From JBCCXZ01 sp965228005 (GTDB lineage Bacteria; Planctomycetota; Planctomycetia; Pirellulales; Lacipirellulaceae): DNA of 64,000 nt. The notes below the pieces were generated by a model. The model worked only from the letters and a program-made list of their open reading frames with translations, was not told the DNA's origin and ran no database searches. Location of the stretch: assembly GCA_965228005.1 (NCBI GenBank), contig CBDDGV010000003.1:1054001-1118000 (forward strand). The letters run 5' to 3'. Numbering within the stretch: the stretch's first letter is position 1; each line of letters starts with the position of its first letter. Below, piece after piece: positions 26,840-38,526 of the stretch. Made by a program: the position numbers and the translations under genes.

Positions 26840-28021
26840 CTATGCCCGCAGCATCAACACTTCCTGTTGAGGCTCGCCCGTCACGTACACCTGGCCCTGC
26901 GGGTCGACGTACACATTCACCTCGCTCCGCACGCCGAACTCCGGCAGGTAGATCCCCGGTTCAATCGAGAAGCAGGTCCCCGGCATGACGGTGCGCTCGT
27001 CGCGCGTCTCGAGGCTGTCCATGTGGGCGCCGCTGCCGTGCAGCTCGCGGCCGATGCTGTGACCCGTGCGGTGGACGAAGGCTTCGGCGTAGCCCGCCTT
27101 CTCGATCACGGCCCGCGCCGCCCGGTCGACCTCCCAGCCCTGCAGCTCCTTGCCGTCGGCGAACGCACGCTCCACCAGCGAAATCGCCGCGTCCCGGGCC
27201 GACGCGACCACGCCGAACACCTCGGCGATCTTCTCGGGCACGGACTCGCCCGTGTACCCCACACGCGTGTAGTCGGCGTACACCGCGTCGGGGTGGTCGA
27301 GCTTGCCCCACGCGTCGATCAGCAAGAACGCATCACTGCCGATCTCGGCGTCGCCGCCGGTCTGCGGAGAGTAGTGGGCGTTGCCGCTGTTCGGCCCGAC
27401 CGCGACGATCGGCGGGTGATCGGTGATCAGCCCCGCACCCTGGAGCCGGTTGACCATCACCGCCTGCACCTCGGTCTCCCGCACGGTTTCGCCGGCGGCC
27501 AGGCACTCGCGGAGCATGGCCCACGCCGCGTCGAACGCGGCCAGCACGCCGGCCGACGCCTCGCGGTGGGCCGCCCACTGGGCGCCGCTCCACACCGCAT
27601 CGAACCGCTGCACGAGGTTGCCCGACGAGGCGACCTCCGCCCCGAGGCTCCGCACCAGCTCCACGGTCCCCGCGTCCACTAGAGAGATGTAGGGGTTCGT
27701 CGCGTCGGGTGCGTACTCCATCGCCGCCCGCCCGACGCCCGCGAGCATCTCTTGCAAGGCCGCCCGCATCTCGTCGGCGCCCGAGTAGACGCGGGTCTCC
27801 CCCGGCACGCCTTCCAGCACGGAGTCTTCGATCCGGTGCACCAGCTTGCGGGGCTCACCCTCCGCGGGCACGAAGCAGAACAGCCGCCGGGTGAGGTGCA
27901 CGTCCGGACCCAACCCTAGCACTCGGCAGGCCAGCGGGTTGTTCCCCCGGAAGTCGTACAGCAGCCAGCCGTCGAGGCCTTCGGCACGGATCGCGTCTTG
28001 GATCGCTTTGAGCGGGAACAT
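26840..28021 (-). CDS. M24-family Xaa-Pro-type aminopeptidase
   Basis: About 393 residues from the ATG at 28021 (MFPLKAIQDAIRAEGLDGWLLYD is a typical creatinase-N start; the frame runs on to 28057). The N-terminal creatinase-like domain is followed by a pita-bread domain with metal ligands: Asp in LLIDAWG and in YADYTR, His in VHRTGHSIG, Glu in FSIEPGIY and Glu in RSEVNVYV. The spacing between the first two Asp is a few residues longer than in the model aminopeptidase P. The family hydrolyses Xaa-Pro bonds with two metal ions. It is 29 bp upstream of the DPP-IV-like gene, probably the same transcript, and complements it in proline-containing peptide breakdown. Confidence 0.9.
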   Translation of the reverse strand: MFPLKAIQDAIRAEGLDGWLLYDFRGNNPLACRVLGLGPDVHLTRRLFCFVPAEGEPRKLVHRIEDSVLEGVPGETRVYSGADEMRAALQEMLAGVGRAAMEYAPDATNPYISLVDAGTVELVRSLGAEVASSGNLVQRFDAVWSGAQWAAHREASAGVLAAFDAAWAMLRECLAAGETVRETEVQAVMVNRLQGAGLITDHPPIVAVGPNSGNAHYSPQTGGDAEIGSDAFLLIDAWGKLDHPDAVYADYTRVGYTGESVPEKIAEVFGVVASARDAAISLVERAFADGKELQGWEVDRAARAVIEKAGYAEAFVHRTGHSIGRELHGSGAHMDSLETRDERTVMPGTCFSIEPGIYLPEFGVRSEVNVYVDPQGQVYVTGEPQQEVLMLRA

Positions 28022-28072
28022 GCCGCGCGTTGTAGCACGACCGGGTCGGGTCGACAACCAAAGCGGTCGCCC

Positions 28073-29848
28073 TCACTCGGCTCCGGCTTTCGCGCTCAGC
28101 CAGTCAGAAACTTGCTGTTCCAGCACGTCTAGCGGCACGGCCCCGTCGCGGAGCAGCACGTCGTGGAACTCCGGCAGGTCGAACCCGCCGCCGAGTGCTT
28201 CCTCCGCCCGCCGACGCAGACGCTGGACCTTGACCTCGCCCACCTTGTAGGCCAACGCCTGCCCGGGCCAGGCGATGTAACGGTCCACCTCGTTCTCGAT
28301 GTCGTGCCGCACCTTCGCGGTGTGCGCGGCGAAATACTCGATCGCCTTCTCGCGAGGCCAGCGGAACGCGTGGATGCCCGTGTCGACCACCAGCCGCACG
28401 GCCCGCCACATCTCGTAGGTGAGCCTGCCGAACTCGGAGGTGGGGTCGGTGTAGCAGCCCAGCTTGTAGCCGAGCGACTCGGCGTACAACGCCCAGCCCT
28501 CGACGTAGCCGGTGTACTCGCCCTCGGGCGCCAGCCGCCGGAAGTTCGGCAGGCCCTCCAACTCCGCAGCCAGCCCGATCTGCAGGTGGTGCCCCGGTAC
28601 GGCCTCGTGCAGCGACAACGCCTCCATCTCGTACTTCGGCCGCAGGTCGGGCCGGTAGAGGTTCACGAAGTAGGTGCCGGCCCGCTTGCCGTCCGCCGAC
28701 AACGGCCGGTAGTACGCCGTGGTGGTGTCTGGGGCAAGGTTGTCGGGGATCGGCTGGATGTCGTACCACGTCCGCGGCAGCTTGCGGAACAACTTCGGCA
28801 GTTCGCCGTCGATCCGGTCGCACAACGCCTGGTAGCCCGCCTGCAGTTCCTCGCCGGTGGCGTAGTACTGGCTCGGGTCCGACCTCAGCCGGTCGAGGAA
28901 CTCGCCGAACGTTCCCGTATGACCGATCCGGTCGACCACCCCCTGCATCTGTTCGCGGATGCGGGCAACCTCCTCCAGCCCCAGCTCGTGGATCTCTGCC
29001 GGCGTCATCTCCGTGGTGGTCATCACCCGGGCGAAGTAGGCGTACATCTCCTCCCCGCGCGGCCACTGCCACGCGCCACACTGCCCGGTGCAGGCAGGAA
29101 GGTACTCGTCCTGGAAGAACTCCTGCATCCGCCGGTACGCCGGCACAACATCGGCCCGGATCGCCTCGGCCGCCGCCGAACGCAAACGCGGCCCCGCCGC
29201 CGCGTCCACCGCCTCCGGCATCCGCTCCAGCGGGCCGTAGAAGGGGCTCGCCTCCGGCTCCCCCACTATCTGCCGCTCGATCTGCCGCGGCACCCGCTCC
29301 ATCACCGCGCGGGCGTGGACCATGCCCGTGCGGACGCCTTCGCGCATCAGATCGAGCGTCTGGTCCATGTAGGCGGGGAACGCACGCAGCCGCTCGATCC
29401 ACTGTTCGAAGGCACTCGCCTCGTCGAAGGCGATCGAATCGCCCACGAAACTCGCGTCCTGGATGCCCTCCCGTGCACTCAGGGGCAGACGCCTCCAGCC
29501 AAAGGGGTAGCCCTCCACCGCGTCGCGGTACTTCCGCCGGAAGAGCTCAAGGTCGACGCGCTGCCGCGGCGAGAGGGTCGCCGGGTCGACCGCCTCCGCC
29601 GCCGCCAGAGCCGAGCGGCTCCGCCGCAGCCTCGACTCGAAGGCCTCCAGGCTCAGGTCCGGCCAGCGGTCGTTGCGGGTGCGGTCGCCGATCTCTGTCG
29701 CGTGCAGCGGGTTTTCGTCAAGCCAGGCCTGCCAATCGGACTCGAGGAACTCTGTGAAAGCCTCGGGCGGCGTTGGCGGAGACGGCGGGTTTTCGTTCGG
29801 AGGCATCGGGTCTGTTGGCGGCGCTGGGGTCCTGACGATCTGTTTCAT
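28073..29848 (-). CDS. DUF885 putative metallopeptidase
   Basis: About 591 residues from the ATG at 29848; ATGs at 29872 and 29806 are alternatives, and none has a strong ribosome site. The zinc-binding HEAVPGHHLQ is intact and a downstream Glu lies in GYVEGWALYAESLG, as in gluzincin-like DUF885 proteins. The N-terminal ~45 residues are Pro-rich and probably disordered, and there is no clear signal peptide. The protein is mostly helical, as the family is. It lies 51 bp from the M24 gene on the same strand, making a three-gene peptidase group. Confidence 0.82.
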   Translation of the reverse strand: MKQIVRTPAPPTDPMPPNENPPSPPTPPEAFTEFLESDWQAWLDENPLHATEIGDRTRNDRWPDLSLEAFESRLRRSRSALAAAEAVDPATLSPRQRVDLELFRRKYRDAVEGYPFGWRRLPLSAREGIQDASFVGDSIAFDEASAFEQWIERLRAFPAYMDQTLDLMREGVRTGMVHARAVMERVPRQIERQIVGEPEASPFYGPLERMPEAVDAAAGPRLRSAAAEAIRADVVPAYRRMQEFFQDEYLPACTGQCGAWQWPRGEEMYAYFARVMTTTEMTPAEIHELGLEEVARIREQMQGVVDRIGHTGTFGEFLDRLRSDPSQYYATGEELQAGYQALCDRIDGELPKLFRKLPRTWYDIQPIPDNLAPDTTTAYYRPLSADGKRAGTYFVNLYRPDLRPKYEMEALSLHEAVPGHHLQIGLAAELEGLPNFRRLAPEGEYTGYVEGWALYAESLGYKLGCYTDPTSEFGRLTYEMWRAVRLVVDTGIHAFRWPREKAIEYFAAHTAKVRHDIENEVDRYIAWPGQALAYKVGEVKVQRLRRRAEEALGGGFDLPEFHDVLLRDGAVPLDVLEQQVSDWLSAKAGAE

Positions 29849-29958
29849 GAGCGGAGCCCCGCAAGGCGCCACGCTCGGCTTTACGGATAACGCCCGACCG
29901 CGGAGAATACCAGTACTCGGGAATCCAGTTCCCCCGCCTTGCGCCAGAAAGCCCCGCC

Positions 29959-30150
29959 ATGCCTTGCGTCCACCTGAAGCAGCTTTATGACCTGTGCGAG
30001 AAGCACCAGCTCCGCGTCAGCGCCAGCGAACTAGTCCAAGTCGTCTGCACCCAGTGCGGCGAACGCGAAGTCTGCCCGTCGGTCTACACCGACGAGTACG
30101 ATAAAACGGTTGCGGAGTCGCAAGCCGACGAGCAGCGGGACCCCGCGTAG
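29959..30150 (+). CDS. Small five-cysteine protein, possible zinc-binding
   Basis: This 63-residue protein has cysteines at 3, 13, 30, 33 and 39; CTQC (30-33) with C39 looks like a zinc knuckle. The C-terminus is acidic and polar. It starts at 29959 and is divergent from the DUF885 gene. I do not recognise the family. Its compact size, cysteine spacing and strand-specific codon pattern favour a real gene. Confidence 0.6.
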   Translation: MPCVHLKQLYDLCEKHQLRVSASELVQVVCTQCGEREVCPSVYTDEYDKTVAESQADEQRDPA

Positions 30151-30476
30151 CTTGGCTTTCATTTCGACCCGCTCTGGGGTGCGATCGACCGGCTTGCGCC
30201 GGTGTTGAGGCTCGTGAGCGTTGAGCGGTGCGCTAACGACGCTTGGCTGTGCGCATCTGGAGGCAGTCAAAGCGAGATTGCCCCCGGTCCCGGCGTCATT
30301 CCTGATAATGGGGGATTTCCCACCAAGTTCCTTTGACTTGGGTAGCCCACAATCTAGCTTTCAGAGTTCGCCAGAAGACCGCGGTTTGGCCCCTAAATCC
30401 GCAGGGTGGCGAGGCCGCTGAACTGGGCGGGAAAGAACCGTTGCCGCCGACAGCAGGGAGCAGAGAGACACCCAAG
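30151..30476. other. Intergenic stretch before the GGDEF gene
   Basis: About 326 bp with no supported gene. It contains a short inverted repeat (CCAAGT ... ACTTGG, about 30322-30340) and a TTGACT-like hexamer, but no convincing -10 partner at the right distance. Confidence 0.3.
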
Positions 30477-31979
30477 ATGCTTGCATTTGTCATTGACCTC
30501 ACCGGCTACGCCTACGTCCTCGTCGATGCCCTGATCGCGCTCACGGCGCTGATCGTCGGCTACTACGCTTCCCAGCATTTCTCCAAAGCCAAGCTGACGC
30601 CGGAGCAGACCCCGGAAGAGAAACGGGCCTCCGAGGAGAAGCAACGCCAGGTCGACAACGACCACGAACGGGCCAACATGGCGGCCTTCCAGATCCGCGA
30701 CCTGGCACTGAACGTCGCCAGCGACGTCGACCAGCACAACACCTTGGTCAAGAACATCTCCTCAGAACTCGACGCCATGAAAGGCGGTTCGAGCGATGAG
30801 GTGCTCGGAGCCATCGGGCGGATCCTCACGGCAAACGACGCCCTCGAGTCCCGCCTCGCCGCGGCCGAGCAGAAGATCTCGATGCAGGCCGAGGAGCTCA
30901 AGGTCCAGCAGGCCGAGGCCCGCACCGACGCCCTCACCGGGCTCGCCAACCGACGCGCCTTCGACGACGTCGTCCGCGAGGGCATTTCTACCTGCATCGA
31001 TTCGGGCAACCCGCTCTCGATGCTGATCTTCGACGTCGACCACTTCAAGAAATTCAACGACACGCACGGCCACCAGGCCGGCGACGCCGTCCTCCGGGCC
31101 GTCGGCGAGACGCTGCCCAAGGTCGTCAAGAGCACCGACACCCCCTGCCGCTACGGCGGCGAGGAGTTCGCCATCGTCCTGGGCGGCACCAAGCTCTCCG
31201 AGGCCAACGTGGCCGCCGAACGCATCCGCAAAGCCATCCAGAGCGTCGAGGTGGAGCACGAAGGCAAATCCCTCCGCGTCACCATCAGCGTCGGCGTCGC
31301 GCAGCTCGAACGGGGCGAGAACTCCGCCAACGTCATCCGCCGCGCCGATGAGGCGGTCTACGCCTCCAAGGAGGCCGGCCGCAACCAGACGCACTACAAC
31401 TACCGGGGCGAGTGCCGGCACGTCGGCGAACCGATCGAGCAGCCGAAGCCGGAGCAGGAGTCTCCCGAGGCCGGCCAGGCCGAAACCGCCAGTCCGAACG
31501 GGCTTGCCAGACTCGAAGACCTCCCAGACCGCTCCGTCTACAGCGACGAGCTCCGCCGCCGCATCTCCGAGGGGAGGCGGTTCGGGATCGCCCTCTCGGT
31601 GGTCCGCTTCAAGGTCCGGGAATACGCCAAGATCGAGGCCGAGTACGGTTCCGCTGTCGGCAAGCTGATTCTGGAATCGGTCGCACAGTTCATCCGCGGC
31701 ACCCTCCGCGACATGGACCTCGTGGCCCGCTTCGAGCCAGGAGAGTTTGCGGTCATGCTGCCCGGCAGCAACACCTCCGACGCCGAGCACGTCGCCAATC
31801 GGGTCAGCCGGGCCATCGCCGACTGCACCCTCCCGCTCGGCGGCCAAGACCTGCGGCTCGCGGTGCACTGGGGGGCGTCTGAGTTCCAGCAGGAAGACGA
31901 CCCCGCCACGATGCTCGCTCGGGCCGAGAACGCCATGAACGAGTCGGTTCTCCAAGAGCGGACCGGGGCGACCGCCTAA
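30477..31979 (+). CDS. Membrane-anchored tandem GGDEF protein
   Basis: This is a 500-residue protein. A single N-terminal transmembrane segment (about 10-33) is followed by a charged coiled coil (about 40-145). The first GGDEF domain has GGEEF at 227-231 and looks active for making cyclic di-GMP, but its inhibitory I-site reads KSTD (218-221) instead of RxxD. The second domain (about 355-495) has a degenerate signature, EPGEF (420-424), but keeps RxxD as RDMD (411-414). The catalytic and feedback functions thus seem divided between two domains. The start at 30477 is chosen because the upstream frame (to 30333) adds only low-complexity residues before the transmembrane segment. No EAL domain is present. 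Confidence 0.9.
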   Translation: MLAFVIDLTGYAYVLVDALIALTALIVGYYASQHFSKAKLTPEQTPEEKRASEEKQRQVDNDHERANMAAFQIRDLALNVASDVDQHNTLVKNISSELDAMKGGSSDEVLGAIGRILTANDALESRLAAAEQKISMQAEELKVQQAEARTDALTGLANRRAFDDVVREGISTCIDSGNPLSMLIFDVDHFKKFNDTHGHQAGDAVLRAVGETLPKVVKSTDTPCRYGGEEFAIVLGGTKLSEANVAAERIRKAIQSVEVEHEGKSLRVTISVGVAQLERGENSANVIRRADEAVYASKEAGRNQTHYNYRGECRHVGEPIEQPKPEQESPEAGQAETASPNGLARLEDLPDRSVYSDELRRRISEGRRFGIALSVVRFKVREYAKIEAEYGSAVGKLILESVAQFIRGTLRDMDLVARFEPGEFAVMLPGSNTSDAEHVANRVSRAIADCTLPLGGQDLRLAVHWGASEFQQEDDPATMLARAENAMNESVLQERTGATA

Positions 31980-32092
31980 CGGCCAGCCCCCGCGGTCGCG
32001 GGGCAGGATCGGACGGGTAGACTGGTAAGCCGCCGGTTCTTCGGGACGCGCCACTGCGCGGGCCCAACCCCTCTTACGCCGCGGCCGAATCG

Positions 32093-32557
32093 ATGCAAAC
32101 TCCCCCGCCGTCGCCCCGACGCAAGACCCAGCCCGACCAGGCAATGGCGGCCTCCCGGCCGGCGGTTCGGTACAGCACAAAGACGATGCTGCTCGCGTTC
32201 ACGGCCGCGTCGATCGCCCTGGGCGTCTGTGCGGTCCTGCCGAACCCGTTGATTCAGGCCATCCTGGGGGCGTTCTGGCTGGCCGCCACCGGGCTGCTCG
32301 TCACCGGACTCGTGTTTGCCAGCGGCGATCGGAAGGCCTTCTGCATCGGCGCCGCGGTGGTGGTCGCATCGACCTGGTTCGGCATCGGGGCCCGATTCCT
32401 AGACGGGGTGGTCGAGACGCTCTGGCTGCTGCTCAACCCGATCGGCATCGACTTCGGCGACCTCTGGCCCAAGCAGGCGCTGCTGGTGCTCGCAGCCGCG
32501 GCGAACGGCCTGCTCTGCGTCCGTGCCCGGCGGTACTTCGAAGCCCACCCGGAGTAG
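32093..32557 (+). CDS. Small hydrophobic membrane protein of unknown function
   Basis: This is a 154-residue protein. A polar, Pro/Arg-rich N-terminus (about 30 residues) is followed by four probable transmembrane helices (about 32-48, 50-72, 78-95 and 118-138). It lies 113 bp after the GGDEF gene on the same strand. I do not recognise a family. It may be lineage-specific. Confidence 0.6.
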   Translation: MQTPPPSPRRKTQPDQAMAASRPAVRYSTKTMLLAFTAASIALGVCAVLPNPLIQAILGAFWLAATGLLVTGLVFASGDRKAFCIGAAVVVASTWFGIGARFLDGVVETLWLLLNPIGIDFGDLWPKQALLVLAAAANGLLCVRARRYFEAHPE

Positions 32558-32698
32558 CCGTTCTGCAAGGAGAAGTGCCGCGTCCGCGCAGCCCCGGGCG
32601 ACGCGCCGGCAAGGTTTGCCCGCCCGTCAGCTTCGCCAGAATCGCCTGATTTCTCAGGGGTTCGAGAGCCCCGATTGCCGAAAAATCGCCCGGGCCCT

Positions 32699-32726
32699 TT
32701 GACAGCCAGGGCCTCCTCGATATGAT
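32699..32726 (+). promoter_or_regulatory. Strong sigma-70 promoter of the 23S-5S rRNA unit
   Basis: A perfect TTGACA (32699-32704) and TATGAT (32721-32726) are separated by 16 bp, about 380 bp upstream of 23S. The near-consensus match is what an rRNA promoter would show, and nothing else nearby on this strand needs it. Confidence 0.75.
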
Positions 32727-32800
32727 TTGGAATTCCCCAAGAGTTGGGGGCGGCCCCTGTGCGGCCGCGGAGGGCCCGGCGGCAGCCGACGCCCGCCACG

Positions 32801-32815
32801 CGATCTTTGACAACT
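32801..32815 (+). promoter_or_regulatory. boxA-like antitermination element in the rRNA leader
   Basis: CGATCTTTGACAACT resembles the boxA motif (TGCTCTTTAACA in E. coli, TTCTTTGAAAACT in Bacillus) where NusB and S10 bind to protect rRNA transcripts from early termination. It lies about 75 bases after the promoter and 290 before 23S, the right place. Confidence 0.6.
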
Positions 32816-33104
32816 TGGTTTGAAAGCAAAAGTGGCATCTGATGTCCGTGCAGAATGCACGCTCGTTGGCCTTATCCTTAGGGCCTGCAAGTGCTGCACG
32901 GGCCTCCTTTGTCCTTAGATTAATTGGATCGAAAGTTACTCGGGAGAGTTCCTTAGCCAATCGCGAGCGTTGCCGGCTAGTCCTTCACGGAGGGCAGGCA
33001 GCGGGAGCGACCAAAGGGAGCCTCTCCTTGTAGCAAGCAATTATCCGCAGCGATCTCCGCGGCCGGACCTCGGGCAGGCCTCGGCGAGAGCCTTGGATAA
33101 ATGT

Positions 33105-35961
<2,857 letters not shown>

Positions 35962-36187
35962 ATTTATCCAATGCTCTTAAAGGGCAAAGGAGAGGGTGGA
36001 TCGAAGATCGAAGAAGTAAGATTGAAGATCGGAATGGCAAAGCTCTTCCAGATCTGCAATCTCAGACCTTAAATCTTCGATTCCCCCACCCGCCACTCGA
36101 GCTTTCAAGCCACACGGCGCGCCCGACGTTCTTCCCCGTCCGTCGGCGCCGCCGGAGCGCGACCGGGCTTCGCCGCCCGACGCGTTC

Positions 36188-36297
36188 TTCTGGCGACCAT
36201 ACCGTGGTGGAAACACCTGTTCCCATTCCGAACACAGTAGTTAAGCACCCCGGGCCGATGATAGTGAGAGCACTCGCGAAAGTAGGTATCGCCAGTT
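36188..36297 (+). rRNA. rrf: 5S ribosomal RNA
   Basis: About 110 nt. The terminal helix pairs CTGGCGA (36190-36196) with TCGCCAG (36289-36295). The loop A/B/C motifs CCATACCGTGGTGGAAACACCTGTTCCCATTCCGAAC are present in order, and the E-loop region GCGAAAGTAGG is near the 3' end. It follows 23S by about 225 bp and is followed within a few bases by an intrinsic terminator, so 23S and 5S form one transcript. Confidence 0.95.
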
Positions 36298-36301
36298 TAT
36301 G

Positions 36302-36336
36302 ACCCCGCTTGGGTGAAGACCCAAGCGGGGTTTTTT
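36302..36336 (+). terminator. Intrinsic terminator of the 23S-5S unit
   Basis: A 13-bp perfect stem (36302-36314 with 36319-36331) around the 4-base loop GAAG is followed by a six-T run, directly after 5S. This is a textbook rho-independent terminator. Confidence 0.95.
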
Positions 36337-36432
36337 GTGCGCAGGCGTCTCGAAAGCGCTTCCCAAGGCGTGCGTGTATACTCTCTGGCGACCACCGACG
36401 ACACGGGAATCCGCACAACCTGCTCCAGACCG

Positions 36433-38469
36433 ATGAACCCCCTCGCCCGCTCCTGTCTCGCCCTCACCGCCCTAGCCGTGACGGCCGCCGCCCAAGCCGA
36501 GCACCAGGCACGCATCTGGACCGACTCCACCGGCAAGCACCAGATCAAGGCCAAGTTCATCGACCTCCTCGACGGGGTGGTCCGACTCGAACGCCCCAAC
36601 GGCGACATCTCCAAACTGCCGCTCGAGAAGCTGAGCGAGGAAGACCAGCAATGGGTCGAAGACATTTCCTCGGGCCGGGTGAAGCAACCCAAACCGTCCG
36701 AGCAGCGGCCGAAAGGCTTGCAGCCCGGCGACAAGGTCGAGGCCGACCACTTCAGCGAGTGGCTCCCAGCGACCGTTGTCTCCATCGACTACGAGAGCCA
36801 ACGCATTCGGGTGCTCATCGAGGGCGGCCCTAACTCTCCCTGGCCAATGGACCTGGATGAGCTCAGGATGCCAGACGACGGAAGCCCTCCCATCCTGGTG
36901 CCGCCACCGAGCCCTGAGAGCAACCTCCGCACCTTACGACCCGATCTGTCGGGCGTCGAACTCATCCTCGCGGCGGGCGGAGCCTCCCCAACAGTTTCGC
37001 TCGCCCCGCGCCAGGAGCCCCCGGGCAGCGTCAGGGCGGTCCGGACCTCGCTCGGCGCCAAGGGGGGCAGCGGCATCAAAGACCCCAAGGACTTTGTGAT
37101 TACCTCCGCCAGTCCGCCCATGGCCGTCATCGTCTGGGAGGTCGGCGTCACTAACGAGCGGGCGTTTGTGCAACTCATCGACGTTGCCTCTGGAAAGGTC
37201 GTCCTCACCGGCCCGGCCCCGGAGGGCACCGGTCGATTGGCCGCCTCGCCGAGCGGGCGACGCCTCGCAACCTTCCCCGGAACCCACGGAGGGTCCGACA
37301 GCAACGGCATGCTGCACGTCTGGGACCTCGAAGGCGAGAAGCCCGCCCACGCGCTCGGCTTCGTCCCGTACAACATGTACTCTTGGCCCAAGCTCGACCC
37401 GCGCTGGGTCGCGTGGGTCGATGACCAACGCCTCTTCACGTCCAACTCCGACGGCCGGCTCATCCTCTGGGAGGTGGACCAGGCGCGGGCCGCGTACGAG
37501 ATCGAAATCGGCTCCAGAGCGCGGCCGATCCTGTCGCACGACGGCGCAAAGATATTCATCCCCTCGGAAAGCGGCGTGCGGGTCCACGATTGCCAATCCG
37601 GCGAACAGCAGGCCAATGTAGGCTCCGCGGATGTCAGGAGTGCTGAGCTCGCCCTTTCACCCAACGGGCGGCTGCTGGCGGTCGCTTCCAACGGATTCCT
37701 CGACATCACCGACTTGTCGACCGGAGAAACAACCCGGTCGTTCCCCTGCGAGGGCCTCGGCAACGACAGCATCGGCTGGATCGACGATACTTACGTATAT
37801 AGCAGCGGCGGCCTCGTACTGCACGTCCCATTGCGGCTGGTTGCTTGGGAGTACGACATGCAGGCGGCGAAAGTCCGGCAGTTCGGAGGCCGTCACTGGG
37901 CGCTCTTGGGGAACATGGTGACCGGCTACACGGTCGCCCCGCTGGAACTGCCTCCCCCCGAAGCCGCCCAGGCCATCGCGGGGCTCGACCCAGACGAGAT
38001 CGCAGCCGTCCGCCCCGGCGACCCGATCTCACTCGAAGTACGAATCAACCAAGGTGGATTCCTCGCCAAAGAGGTCGAGCAGGCGCTGCGCGAGGGGCTT
38101 GGGGACGCCGGCTTTGAACCCCGCGACGGGGCTCCGCTGAAGCTCGTTGCCACGATGAGCAACGGCGGCAAGGAGAAGATCACCTACCGCCGCTTCGGCG
38201 CCTTCCGGAACGAAGGTCAAACCATCGACGTCCAGAAACGGGCCTACAAGCTCGAGCTGCAGCTCGACGGCGTCCCCATCTGGGAGCGCAAAACCGTCGA
38301 CGGCCCGCCCCACTTCCTGCAGATGGAGCAGGGCGAGACGATCCAGACGGCGCTGGCACGCGTCCTGAAACCGACCGCTTTCAAGTTCCGCGGCCGGCTG
38401 CCGACGCACGTCGTCCGCCCCGAGTTCCGCGGCCCGCTGGGCACGAGCACCATCTCCGCGGGCCGGTAG
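36433..38469 (+). CDS. Secreted SHD1-domain protein with beta-propeller-like region
   Basis: About 678 residues from the ATG at 36433. The frame runs back to 36313 inside the terminator, so the inner start is preferred. A signal peptide (about 1-21, SCLALTALAVTAAAQA) is followed by an SHD1 domain (about 25-75: RIWTDSTGKHQIKAKFIDLLDGVVRLERPNG ... LPLEKLSEEDQQWV), common in planctomycete exported proteins. A Pro-rich linker leads to blade-like repeats (HVWDLEGEK, LILWEVDQARA, ITDLSTGET) of a WD40-type propeller (about 190-510) and a C-terminal domain (about 525-678). No enzyme motif was seen. A protein-interaction role is likely. Confidence 0.78.
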   Translation: MNPLARSCLALTALAVTAAAQAEHQARIWTDSTGKHQIKAKFIDLLDGVVRLERPNGDISKLPLEKLSEEDQQWVEDISSGRVKQPKPSEQRPKGLQPGDKVEADHFSEWLPATVVSIDYESQRIRVLIEGGPNSPWPMDLDELRMPDDGSPPILVPPPSPESNLRTLRPDLSGVELILAAGGASPTVSLAPRQEPPGSVRAVRTSLGAKGGSGIKDPKDFVITSASPPMAVIVWEVGVTNERAFVQLIDVASGKVVLTGPAPEGTGRLAASPSGRRLATFPGTHGGSDSNGMLHVWDLEGEKPAHALGFVPYNMYSWPKLDPRWVAWVDDQRLFTSNSDGRLILWEVDQARAAYEIEIGSRARPILSHDGAKIFIPSESGVRVHDCQSGEQQANVGSADVRSAELALSPNGRLLAVASNGFLDITDLSTGETTRSFPCEGLGNDSIGWIDDTYVYSSGGLVLHVPLRLVAWEYDMQAAKVRQFGGRHWALLGNMVTGYTVAPLELPPPEAAQAIAGLDPDEIAAVRPGDPISLEVRINQGGFLAKEVEQALREGLGDAGFEPRDGAPLKLVATMSNGGKEKITYRRFGAFRNEGQTIDVQKRAYKLELQLDGVPIWERKTVDGPPHFLQMEQGETIQTALARVLKPTAFKFRGRLPTHVVRPEFRGPLGTSTISAGR

Positions 38470-38526
38470 AGCGTAAGCGGCTGGTTACAATGGGCGTGTG
38501 TCCTTCCCACGCCGAGCCTCACCTCT

